From Tubiluchus corallicola (taxonomy: Eukaryota > Priapulida > Priapulimorpha > Priapulimorphida > Tubiluchidae), in assembly GCA_030141605.1 (NCBI GenBank), contig JAQGDQ010000338.1, positions 1-64,000 on the forward strand: a stretch of 64,000 nt of DNA, given 5' to 3'. The position numbers were made by a program, and so were the translations under genes. The notes under the pieces were generated by a model. That model saw only the letters and a program-made list of their open reading frames with translations. It did not search any database and was not told the origin of the DNA. Below, in pieces: positions 34,881 to 45,639 of this stretch. Positions within the stretch are counted from its first letter, which is position 1; each line of letters begins with the position of its first letter.

Positions 34881-36160
34881 TTGATTTTGTCAATTGCAGT
34901 AATTTTATTTACGCGCGGTTTTTTTACTTCATCGCAAAACAACTTGGTTAGTTTTGTGTTTATTGTGCGCGCAAGCAGGGCCAGAATACGACCTCTTGGG
35001 GTCCCTAGGCTAATGAGATTATGTGGGCTCTTCCGACGGAGCCATCCTCCAACTCATCCTCACCCGTCTTGAATATTTTTTATTCGTGATATTGAAGTAA
35101 TCTTATTGCAAATTATTTAGAATAAACTAGAATAACTGTAATGTAGTAGTATTTTATTTCGTCACAAAACAACTTGCTTGGTTTTTGAATTTATTGTGCC
35201 TGCAATCAGAGCCAGATTACGACCTCTTCGGACGAATAGACAAATGAAATTGTGTGGGCTCTTCCGACGGAGCCAGTCTCCAGCTTGCCTCTACCCGTCT
35301 TGAATATTTTTTACTCGTGATATTGAAGTAAACTTGTTGCAAATTATTATAGAATAACTATAATATAGCAGTAACTAACATTTTGATTTTGTCAGTTGGA
35401 GTAAATTTGTTCACGCGCTGTGGTATCGCATCGTAAGACAGTTTGGCTTAGTTTTCGAATGTTTTGTGCCTGCAATCAGAGCCAAATGACGACATTTTGG
35501 GTCCTTTGGGTAATGAATTTCTGTGGGCCCCTCAGACGGATTATTCTTTCCAATTTAAATCCTTCCCGTTTTTTTTATAAATACTGCGATTTTTTTTCCA
35601 GAGGGAATAACAAACAATCAGGGCCGCATTATACCCTTTTGGGGCCTTTAGTCTCATGAAATTGTTGGCGCCCCTGAGACGGAGCCGCCCTCTAACTGCC
35701 TTGCACCCCCTGAGACGGAGCCGCCCTCTAACTGCCTTGCACCCCCTCAGATGGAGCCGCCCTCTAGCTTGAATTGAATTATGAATTTATTCCACAGCAA
35801 CACAAACATACATGCAAATTGTTATTACATTGAAAAAATTAAATTAAACGAGTTACTGTGAGGAGGAGGAAGGATCATTGAGCTTTCGAGTCCTCCTCCA
35901 GATAAGTGAAACAATTGACAATTAACATTGCATAGTATTTTCATCAGTTATAATGTACATTAGAACAAAATAAGTTTTGTTAGTAAATTAAGATCAGGAT
36001 GAGTAAAATTGTGAGTTAATTATACCCGTTGTAGTAAGTAATTTTTTGATGCTTTTTTAGAGCTCGCACCCGTCTTCAATACTTTTTACTCGTAATGTTG
36101 ATGTATAGTTATTACATATTATTTAGAATAAATTAGAATAGCTGTAACGTAGCAGTAGTA
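34870..36160. repeat. Decayed tandem array, about 200-250 bp units
   Basis: At least four diverged units share ACGACCTCTTGGGG-like, GGGCTCTTCCGACGGAGCC-like and ACCCGTCTTGAATATTTTT-like blocks (near 34990, 35221, 35489, 35635). The tail of the last unit resumes at 36062 after an insertion. A 36-bp block with CTGAGACGGAGCCGCCC is itself triplicated at 35660-35768. Confidence 0.8.
35772..36060 (-). mobile_element. Retroelement 3'-tail-like insertion
   Basis: It starts AATTGAATTATGAATTTATT and interrupts a unit of the surrounding tandem array, because the array motif CACCCGTCTT continues directly after it. AGCT occurs at both junctions. It resembles the 3' end of a LINE or SINE in minus orientation. 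Confidence 0.5.
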
Positions 36161-36689
36161 GTTGTCGTGTTTACTATTTTGTTTTGTCAACACAAGTATT
36201 ATTTAAGAAATACAACCACATTATGTTCCAAACCAATTTAAGACATATTTCAACACAACAGCAGTGAAAAATATAGATTTTCTTTACCAAATGTTACCAA
36301 AGCTTGAGGGCTTCCAAGCTTGAGGAGCCCTAGACTGTAGCCTTCACTAGCTTATAGGATATCCAAGCTCTTATTTTGAATACATTTGTGAATACATACA
36401 TGTACATACACACTTCATACATGCATACGTACAAACAAACAAAGAAGCAATTATATAAATACGTAAAAATTGCACAGAAAGTTTGTAATGAAATTACCTG
36501 ACCTTAACTCCACGACAGGTTTTAATTATTAAACAGCGATAATTGAAATTAGTAAATCAAACGGTTTATATGAAATCAAGAGTCGCAACGTTTAATTTAC
36601 TGGAGGAACTTGGAAGATGCTGGAAAATTGATAATCAACCAGGATTCAAGTCCATTTCCAGCTGTGTGACATTACCCATCTATTCTTCC
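36161..36689. other. Non-coding stretch
   Basis: Nothing recognised. Confidence 0.35.
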
Positions 36690-36757
36690 GTACGTGAGTT
36701 GATAGCTGATTTGCGATAGCATTCGCCCTGTAACCCGAATGATCCGGTTTCGAATTC
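36690..36757 (+). mobile_element. tRNA-derived SINE head
   Basis: An A-box-like TAGCTGATTTGCG is followed about 40 bases later by a B-box-like GGTTTCGAATTC. CATTCG and CGAATG between them can form an anticodon-like stem. No closing acceptor stem, so it is a SINE or pseudogene. Confidence 0.55.
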
Positions 36758-37081
36758 TAGTTAACTCACAGTTTTTCAGTGTTCTAAGTCCTTCAATTAA
36801 TTAGTCATTAGCAATTAATAATTATTAATTAGTAATTAATTGTAGATTTCATATAAACATTTACAGGGCTCTTTTAAATTTAAACTAGATGAGATACACC
36901 CCCCCCCGTAGACCCTCGCCACCCACGGTCTATGTTTTGTAATAGTGTTACTATTGGTCATTTTCCACTTTAATACTTTTATTTTTGCATTAATCAGTAA
37001 TTGCTGAATTTCACTGCTTTGCATAAGAATAAGTTATTAATTTGAGACAAAAAATATCAGAACAATCTACTTTTTAAAATA

Positions 37082-37625
37082 TTGAAAGGAAACACACTAT
37101 TTTTTCAAAAACGACTTACATGAAAGAATTGTCACAAAGGTAATTTTACGTTCGCGCCACTAGTTCTTCGCTGTTACATGCATTTCGTCATTCGCTAGTT
37201 AGATGGGCACTAACGCCTGCATTTCGGAAACACGTTGCACAAAAACAGGTGCTGTACCTCTCAGTTAAGATGTGTTATTTTGTAACGAACTACACACGTT
37301 CGACAGCTCAAGCGTGAGCACAGCAGTAAATTTGAATTTTTATCTTAAAACTTGCCTAGTTTTAGTACAACACACTGAATATCTTACAGTAGCATTGTAC
37401 TTCCGTTTTCGCTTTCGCGAACACGTACAACGCGCTCGTGGAATATTTTTGCTGTTGAAAATTATGTTAGTTTGTGATGTCACCAATAGTTGAACTCGCC
37501 CGTCGTTAATAAAGTTTTCAATCTATTATTTAAATATCAGAAACGCTTTTGCTTGTGTTAAAATGCGTATTTTTATCGGCCTTGAAAATGGGGTGGTATA
37601 TGAAAAATCATCCAGTCCTCGTTTA
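37082..37625. mobile_element. TTAA-type MITE, family C copy 1
   Basis: The left end is TTGAAAGGAAACACACTAT and the right end is the inverse of a TTAAAC...GATTTTTC-type terminus, so both ends read TT(A/G)AAGG...ATTTTT(T)C inward. It is similar over about 540 bp to 44634-45185 (inverted) and 63690-64000 (inverted, partial). Confidence 0.75.
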
Positions 37626-38656
37626 AGTTATAACAATTTTTTCTTAAAGGTTTTACATGCTTTGTCTCAGCAATTCTTGTTCATCGTGTGGGCAGCTTTA
37701 TCTTGGTGTTGAAGTCTATTAAACAATTAAGGGCAGTAATTATTTTCCACCCAAGTTAAGTCAACTGTCACTTTGAGGAACGAAGATGTTCAATTTTATA
37801 AACTTCCTGCTTACAAACTGCTTTTCAAGTATGTTTCGCTGTCAAGCCAAGTAGCTAACAAGATCGCACCTGCAGGCAAGATACTTTACCGCACATCCAC
37901 TTTATAAGTAGATTTTTTTTTGGGAAGAATGGACATTTCCTGGTACATTTTAGTAAAGCTTGAGAAACTTATCAGTCAGAACAATTTGCTTTTCACAGAT
38001 TCGTTGTGTGCGCACGCGCAGTTGCTGTAGGAGTGTAGGTCAAAGGCTAACTGTATCACAGCAACTCGCATTAACTACAACCGTCACGTGACGTGTGTAA
38101 AGCAAAGCCGTTTGTTCCGTCAGTTCAGTAACTTCACTTAACTATGCATTAGTCTGTGTGTAGAGTGATTTACTAGTAGGATCTTGCTTGGGTACAAAAA
38201 AAATGAACTAGGTAAAGTTCTAGCTAGCCGTTAAAACTGTTACTATTACAACAGCACGGGCTGCAAGGCGTTGACAAGTGTACACAAATGCGTTGTCTGG
38301 TACACTTAACTTTTGACCTTTTCACGATCATGATCAATCACTGGAACTGTGAAAAGGCTTATTTCATGAAAATGTTCACTTAGATTAAAATGTATGTGTC
38401 AAGAACTGTTTGCAAAGGTACAGTAATTTAAGTGACAGGCTTTCAGTCACTTCTTGCTAACGAAGTTGAGTCTTGTGATGTTGCACTGTGCCTTAGTGTC
38501 AAGTGTGTTACACTCACTATTCAGGGAATTGATACAAAACGAGCTAGGATAGGTTTTCTCTTTCTCTCTGACAGCTTAATTTATTTCTGCAAAGTTTTTG
38601 AAATGCTGAATGTTCTTCAGTACCAAAGTTCAATGTTATCACTTGTGAATTAAGTT
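37626..38656. other. Non-coding stretch
   Basis: Nothing recognised. Confidence 0.35.
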
Positions 38657-38899
38657 TTGTTGATAATGATGATGATGATGATGACGATTTTGACGACGAC
38701 GACGATGATGATGGTGGTGGTAGTGATGATGATGCTAATGATAACGATGATGATGATGACGGCAACGACGATGATGATAATCATGATAATGGTGATGATA
38801 GCGATGATGATGAAGTTGGTGATGATTGATGATGATGATAATGATAACGATGATTATGATGATGATGATGATGATGATAATGATGATGAAGATGATTAA
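38657..38899. repeat. (GAT)n-type trinucleotide array
   Basis: GAT, GAC and AAT units, similar in type to 31291-31578. Confidence 0.95.
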
Positions 38900-39104
38900 T
38901 ATTGTAAATTAAATGTATTAATTTTCTTATGATGACCTTCATGTGACCTTTACAACTTTGAAAGTCGACTTGGAACTTGGGAGCTATAATTAGACTAATT
39001 ACTGCCTAAGAATACTGCTATTGCTGGAGATCCAAAAATTACTAATAAATAATAGAATATCAAATAAACAGCGGCTAACCGTTAGCTTTTTTCGGTACGT
39101 TCAT

Positions 39105-39215
39105 ATTAAAGCAGAAGAAAAATTCTTTACTACATCAAGCTTAAAAAATTCGTCTTAAAAATTTGATTACTTACATGCTGCCTTTTTGCATTTAGAACTT
39201 GCTTTATTTCATATC
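39105..39215. mobile_element. TTAA MITE, family B fragment
   Basis: It contains AAGCTTAAAAAATTCGTCTT and TACATGCTGCCTTTTTGCA as in 54513-55108; the rest of the element is missing. Confidence 0.6.
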
Positions 39216-39286
39216 ATATTGCTACAGATCTTAAATGAACTGCGGTTTGTTTTTCATAGACCGTCGTGACAACTTGAACTGTTGAC

Positions 39287-39886
39287 CAGTGTCGGCTCGT
39301 GTATAGGTACTGTGGAACTACAGCACCCCCTGTTCTCACTCATTATTATCGATAAATGCATATAAGTCTTTTTTCTTTAGTTCTTTTTTATACTTGTGCG
39401 GAACTGGAGCACTTGAGGGAAGTACAATTTGCTTCACAGCCCAACCAATGTGGTGTTTTGCTGTTGTGCGCATGTTATGTCTAAGATAACACACTGTACG
39501 CTAGAGTCTGCTGCTAGATAGAAAAATACTGTCTCTATCAGAGTGACAATTGCCACGTGCTTACCGTGTACCGTCATATTCTTTGATGTGATAAAGTGTA
39601 AACTTAGCGTGTGTGCTTAAAACATAAAATATTTACTAATGGACGCCTTGCATCCCCAAGAAATAAGTTCTGTCACTGTAAGTGAACTACAACAGGTTAA
39701 TTTTTCACAGTTGTCTCTCCATCAAAAAGTTGCAGTTAAGAAAAGAGACCGTTCAACACCTGATCTTTATATATAACTACAACATTAAAATTACATATGT
39801 TTGTTACGTTTTACACAGTATTAAAACAATGGCTAAACATTTTCTGAAGCAGCGCCCCCACTAATTTTAACTACGAGCCGCCACTG
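39287..39886. mobile_element. hAT-like non-autonomous TIR element
   Basis: The left end CAGTGTCGGCTCGTG and the reverse complement of the right end CAGTGGCGGCTCGTA are terminal inverted repeats of the CAGNG type common in hAT elements. It is 600 bp without a transposase. It sits between two copies of a roughly 48-bp direct repeat (39237-39284 and 39894-39942) rather than a visible 8-bp duplication. Confidence 0.7.
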
Positions 39887-40237
39887 GAAAACACTGTGGT
39901 TTGTTTTTCATAGACCGTCTTGACAACTTGAACTGTTGACTTACTAAAAAGGTTATTTGTGTTTGCAGAGATTACAGAGTTTAATCGCATAGAGCTGATA
40001 ACTCTTTACCGTTTGTATGTATAGCAAGAACAGAATTGCTTTGTGAATTTCAACTCACCTGGAGTGTTTGAACTTTGCCGAAAAGATTTATGGACGAAAT
40101 AATAATTTATATACTTACGTGAAGAGCCGATACGTGTGATTTTCATCTAAAAAACGAAGGTCGTCAAAGGAAAATTAGAACAGAGAGAAAGAAAAGAAAA
40201 AGTGAAGGTAAAAAAGGAACAATGAGGCCAAGAAGGG

Positions 40238-40461
40238 NNNNNNNNNNNNNNNNNNNNNNNNNNNNNNNNNNNNNNNNNNNNNNNNNNNNNNNNNNNNNNN
40301 NNNNNNNNNNNNNNNNNNNNNNNNNNNNNNNNNNNNNNNNNNNNNNNNNNNNNNNNNNNNNNNNNNNNNNNNNNNNNNNNNNNNNNNNNNNNNNNNNNNN
40401 NNNNNNNNNNNNNNNNNNNNNNNNNNNNNNNNNNNNNNNNNNNNNNNNNNNNNNNNNNNNN
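40238..40461. other. Assembly gap (224 N)
   Basis: A run of N inside a purine-rich GA repeat; the true length is unknown. Confidence 1.
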
Positions 40462-40525
<64 letters not shown>

Positions 40526-40686
40526 GGAGACAGAGAGAGAGAGAGGGAGAGAGTGCAGAGAAGAAGAGAGAGGGAAGAGGAGAGAAAGGGAGAAAGGGGA
40601 GAGAGAGGGAGACAGAAGGAGAGAGGGAGAGAGGGAGAAAGAAAGAGAAAGAAAGAGGGAGAAAGAAAGGGAAAGAGATCGAGAGT

Positions 40687-40723
<37 letters not shown>
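40462..40723. repeat. (GA)n purine-only tract
   Basis: GA, GGGA and GAAA variants with almost no pyrimidines on this strand. The gap before it is probably caused by this repeat. Confidence 0.97.
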
Positions 40724-40726
<3 letters not shown>

Positions 40727-40973
40727 GAACAGAAAGGGGGAGGTCATACCCGGAGTTGCAATCAATACAAACATCTGTTCACATAGTCTATGATGATTTA
40801 GTCACTAATCCAGATCTAATCCGATTAAGGTTTGCGCTAATCGGGGAATTTGCTCGACTGTTTTCCTTTAAGCAAAGTAAAGCAAACGTGAATTAGCTAC
40901 TCTTTTGTACTGCTCTATCTAAATTTCTTTTTAACACAATGATCGTCTTCAGTCTCAGTTTGAAACGTTCAAA

Positions 40974-41862
40974 CCTCGTCGTCTCCATTGTCTGACAAAC
41001 CCTCGTCTTCACTGTCGTCTGACAATCCTTCGTCGTCTCCACTGTCTGACAATCCTTCGTCGTCTCCACTGTCTGACAAACCTTCGTCGTCTCCACTGTC
41101 TGACAATCCTTCGTCGTCTCCACTGTCTGACAAACCCTCGTCTTCATCCTTCGTCGTCTCCACTGTCTGACAAACCTTCGTCGTCTCCACTGTCTGACAA
41201 ACCTTCGTCGTCTCCACTGTCTGACAAACCTTCGTCGTCTCCACTGTCTGACAAACCTTCGTCGTCTTCACTGTCTAACAATCCTTCGTCGTCTCCACTG
41301 TCTGACAATCCTTCGTCGTCTCCACTGTCTGACAAACCTTCGTCGTCTCCACTGTCTGACAAACCTTCGTCGTCTCCACTGTCTGACAATCCTTCGTCTT
41401 CTGCACTGTCTAACAATCCTTCGTCGTCTCCACTGTCTGACAAACCTTCGTCGTCTCCACTGTCTGACAAACCTTCGTCGTCTCCACCGTCTGACAAACC
41501 TTCGTCGTCTTCACTGTCTAACAATCCTTCGTCGTCTCCACTGTCTGACAATCCTTCGTCGTCTCCACTGTCTGACAAACCTTCGTCGTCTCCACTGTCT
41601 GACAAACCTTCGTCGTCTCCACTGTCTGACAATCCTTCGTCGTCTTCACTGTCTGACAATCCTTCGTCGTCTCCACTGTCTGACAATCCTTCGTCGTCTT
41701 CACTGTCTGACAATCCTTCGTCTTCTCCACTGTCTAACAATCCTTCGTCGTCTCCACTGTCTGACAATCCTTCGTCGTCTCCACTGTCTGACAATCCTTC
41801 GTCGTCTTCACTGTCTAACAATCCTTCGTCGTCTCCACTGTCTGACAAACCCTCGTCTTCTG
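40974..41862. repeat. 27-bp minisatellite, about 33 units
   Basis: The unit CCTTCGTCGTCTCCACTGTC plus seven bases repeats with a few recurring variants. The minus strand reads as an acidic nonapeptide repeat (DEGLSDSGD) without a stop for more than 230 codons, but the other frames are also open, because the unit is a multiple of three and holds no stop word. Confidence 0.95.
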
Positions 41863-42236
41863 TACCACTTTATTCGCAATTAATATTCCAACTGTTTTAA
41901 TTTATTAGTTTACGAAAATGCTGTAAATGTACCATCATAAATCATCTTTGACTGACATCTAGGTTGAAATACGCCAGCTGCTTGTCAACATTATGAGTTT
42001 GTCATTTGATTTAGACAAACCCATTATGCTGGTTGATGGAAATATGTCGTTGTAATATGTAGCGAAGAACGTGAGTTGTTTTGCGTTGCTATACATACGT
42101 TACTGAAATGCCCGTGTTCTGTCAACATTATAATAGTAATAATATTAATCATAATAATAATTATTATTATAATTCTTTATTTTTTAAAACTATGTACAAA
42201 ATACATTCCCTCTATTTGTAGGGATATGTTTAAAAT

Positions 42237-42269
42237 GTCTAAAAGCATTTACAACGTATTAAACCTATT

Positions 42270-42340
<71 letters not shown>

Positions 42341-42394
42341 AGGTTTAATACGTTGTAAAAGCTTTTAGACATATATATATATATATATATATAG
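42237..42394. repeat. (TA)n(TG)n tract enclosed by a 37-bp inverted repeat
   Basis: 42237-42273 and 42334-42370 are reverse complements with a single mismatch and enclose (TA)n followed by (TG)n. Another TA run follows at 42371-42394. Confidence 0.95.
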
Positions 42395-44050
42395 AATCCA
42401 ACGCATGAGACATATTGAACGACAACGATCATATACAATAGACATAGTTACAAATAGTGATCCAACAGTATATACATACATAATAAACGATAACGAACAT
42501 ATTTTAATACTTAGTAACAAAAATTTACACACATTATAACAATGAAAAACAGCGAGTACAGTTATAATAAACATAATTAGCAATTCTAATGTAAATTCAC
42601 ATAATCATAAATAAAAACAAAAGAGCATATAGAAAACACGACGAGAGTTGTAAAATTTCATCACCAACGGACGGTCGAAAGACGATAGGAATTTATCCGA
42701 GATAAGATTTGCAAAAGCATTTATAGCATTATTATAGCATTATAGCATAGCTGATATTAATAATATTATATGCCACTTTTTGCATGATCGTCATTGGATA
42801 TTGATTATGATGGAGGTGATATGAGTGATACTATGTTAGTAAGTAAACTTTGTATTATAACGGCGAGCCGAATTATTAAATTTGCCATTAAGGTTATATG
42901 GATTAAGGCAACAAACTGCCTTGAATAAAGTCATGAACGATGATATTGATAAATCCCTAATTAAAAGATCGAAAAAAGTTCTGATTTTAATCGAATCGAC
43001 TCGACACGCTGGAATCCATTATTCGGTGTAGCGGCTATATAATGCGAACAGTAATCATGCTCGCATTAAAGGCTGATGTAAGATGAGGCAATGAACCAAG
43101 AGATGAGTTTTGGCTACGTTAATTGTGAATACATCTTCTCTCAACGAGACAAAAACCAGGATGAGTAGGGCAAACGAAACATATCAGAACGAGTGTTGAA
43201 TCCAGCGGTCTCTCATCCATTTACTGATCAGTTTTGACGTTGTCTAACTTTGGTGCTAAGCATATACAGCATAGGTACACAGTTGTTCTCCTCACCACAG
43301 TAACAGGGACTTTTCTTCGGCTCAATTAATGGATACCTTTTCAGCTACTGTACAATAAGCATTGGTATGATAATCACTTATCAAAACTTCAATTTCATTT
43401 TAGTTTATTTATTCAGAAATAACAACAATACAGTTGATGTTCATAACAAAGATACGAGAACAAGAAACAAAATGTAGAAAATTGAATCATTTTTGCTGGT
43501 GAATGGTACAACAAGTTTTACAGTTTAGTAAACAAACGCTGTTTATGTTGAAACCTTGGAACTATAATTGGCCGATATCTTAAATCAAAGATAGCAAAAC
43601 GTCTTTAGAGGGTTAACAAAAAGGGTTGAAAGCGTCAAGTGTTGCACCCCGGTAACAGGATTTCCACGATTGTTATCAATGTTTTGCGAGGTTTTATGTG
43701 ATACTAAGTCTTCGCATCCGCTCCCCTGTTTAAGCAAAACCTGTTGTGTCAGTTTCCACAGACTCCACTCACCTGTCAGATTTATAATTACTTTTCATCA
43801 TCTTTTCCCCATCATCAGACCGAAGAAACGTAAGGATGCCAAAACATTATAATGGCAACCAAGGAGATTACAGTAAGACATCACTGGCATTCGTGAAGGC
43901 TACGTAGCAATTTCTCCAGATTTTAGTTGTCTGCTTAAAGGTGTTTTTATTCCATGTTAGGTGGATAAATTCTTTATTGCCATTAAAATACATGCAATTG
44001 ACAAGCAATTGAATATACATTGTACAGCGGGACAAACAATGTGTTATACA
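42395..44050. other. Non-coding stretch
   Basis: Scattered AT-rich sequence; a LINE-tail-like start at about 43396 (TTATTTATTCAGAAATAACA). No gene recognised. Confidence 0.4.
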
Positions 44051-44058
44051 TATATGCG

Positions 44059-44600
44059 AAATATTTCATTAGCTATATGGGACCAGTCCTATGGAATAGA
44101 CTAAGCCGCAATTCAAAATGTAGTCACTCTCTTTCAACTTTTAAAAAACTGTCAGAAAAGAAATATTTCAAAAGTATTGAGAGTAACACAATTTGATAAT
44201 GGGAATCACCTGCATTCTTTTTCTTTTTCACTGTAATCTTAATAAAACGTGACTATGCTCAACAGGTTACTGAACACTTTATAATCATGATCACAGTTTT
44301 TCTTAGTTCTCGCTTAGACCACATTTATATATATATTATCATTATTTAAATTATTAATCATTTCTTTAAGATTTCCACGTACGTACAGTTTAGCCTGTCA
44401 AGCTATGCTTTTAGGCTCAAACTGTATGCATCAAAATTACTCTGTAATGTAATTTGCACATGTATATGCTGCATAAGAATCTCTTTTGTAATTTCTGGAT
44501 TATATTGCATTTATATTTATATTTACTTCAGTGAAATTATCTGTATTTTTATTATAACTGTAAGATGCAGAGTGGAAATAAATAAACTTAATACAAGTCA
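44059..44600 (+). mobile_element. LINE 3' end (CR1/L2-like reverse-transcriptase tail)
   Basis: 44059-44196 encodes MGPVLWNRLSRNSK and then HSLSTFKKLSEKKYF and a stop. This is the G-x-x-L-W-N-x-L...SLSTFKxxL block found at the C-terminus of many CR1/L2-type non-LTR retrotransposons. An AT-rich 3' UTR follows, ending near AATAAATAAACTTAATAC. It is heavily 5'-truncated. Confidence 0.75.
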
Positions 44601-44633
44601 GTCATTTTATGACGACTAGATTGTTAAAGGAAG

Positions 44634-45185
44634 ACAGGATGATTTTTCATTTCCTATCCCTATTTTCAAGTCCGATAAAAAGTATACATTTTAACACAAT
44701 GCTGCAACAGCGTTTGTGATAATTAAGTAATAGATTAAAACTTACATGATTTCCACCTTAAATAATTGGGCCCAACTGTTGATGACATCACAAACGAATA
44801 ATTTTCTACAGTAAAAATATTCCTGGAGCGTGTTGCATGCGTTTGTGAAAGCGAAAATTGAAGTACAGTGCTACTGTAAGATATTCAGTGTGTTGTACTA
44901 AAACTAGGCAAGTTTTAAAATTAAAATTAAAATTTACCGCTGTGCTCACGCATGAGCTGTCGAACGTGTGTAGTTCCTCAGACACTAACACATCTGAACT
45001 GAGAGGTACAGCACCTGTTTTGTGTAATGCGTTTCCGAAATCAAGGCGCTATTGCCCGTCTACCCAGCAAATGCCGAAATGCATGTAACAGCGAAGAACT
45101 AGTGGCGTGAACGCGAAATTGTGTTTGCGTGGTAATAATTCTTTCTCGTAAGTCGTTTTTGAAAAAATAGGGTGTTCCCCTTCAA
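44634..45185. mobile_element. TTAA-type MITE, family C copy 2 (inverted)
   Basis: It starts TTAA-AGGAAGACAGGATG and ends with CCCCTTCAA, whose reverse complement TTGAAGGGGAACACC aligns with the left terminus. It contains GATGACATCACAAAC and CTGTCGAACGTGTGTAG blocks shared with the other copies. Confidence 0.78.
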
Positions 45186-45639
45186 TATTTTAAAGAGTAG
45201 ATTGTTTTGACCTTTGACCTATAGTTTAAGATTGGGTCCAGTTTTGCTTTAATTGGCAAGAGCTTCATTCTAATCTACTAAATCATAATGATAATTAAAC
45301 TAAATTTATGGCTAATAAAAATACACTTATCACAACAGATTGATGAAATTATAAACATTCATATATTAATACACAATAGATTTACAAAATTATACACATT
45401 ATAGACCGACTTATATACAATTTTTGTACATACATACACATGCACACATTGACACATAAATGTAAAAAGTTTACTGCATAAAGCATATGGCTAAACTGTA
45501 TAAACTATCCTAAACAATATAAACGAAATTAAGAATAGTACGACGAGTTGCATTACATATAGGTACAGTATGTGTGTTTGAAAGTGCGCATGCGTGTATT
45601 TATGTATTTACATGTATGAATTTTTTTACGCTGAATGTA
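45186..45639. other. Non-coding stretch
   Basis: AT-rich; nothing recognised. Confidence 0.4.

Noticed and set aside
37272-37493. Similar ORFs in the family C repeats at 37.3, 44.9 and 63.8 kb
   Set aside because: Their similarity reflects the shared MITE; frames differ in length and ends between copies and the elements are too short to be autonomous.
40222-40786. ORFs running through the N gap
   Set aside because: They consist of unknown bases and a GA repeat.
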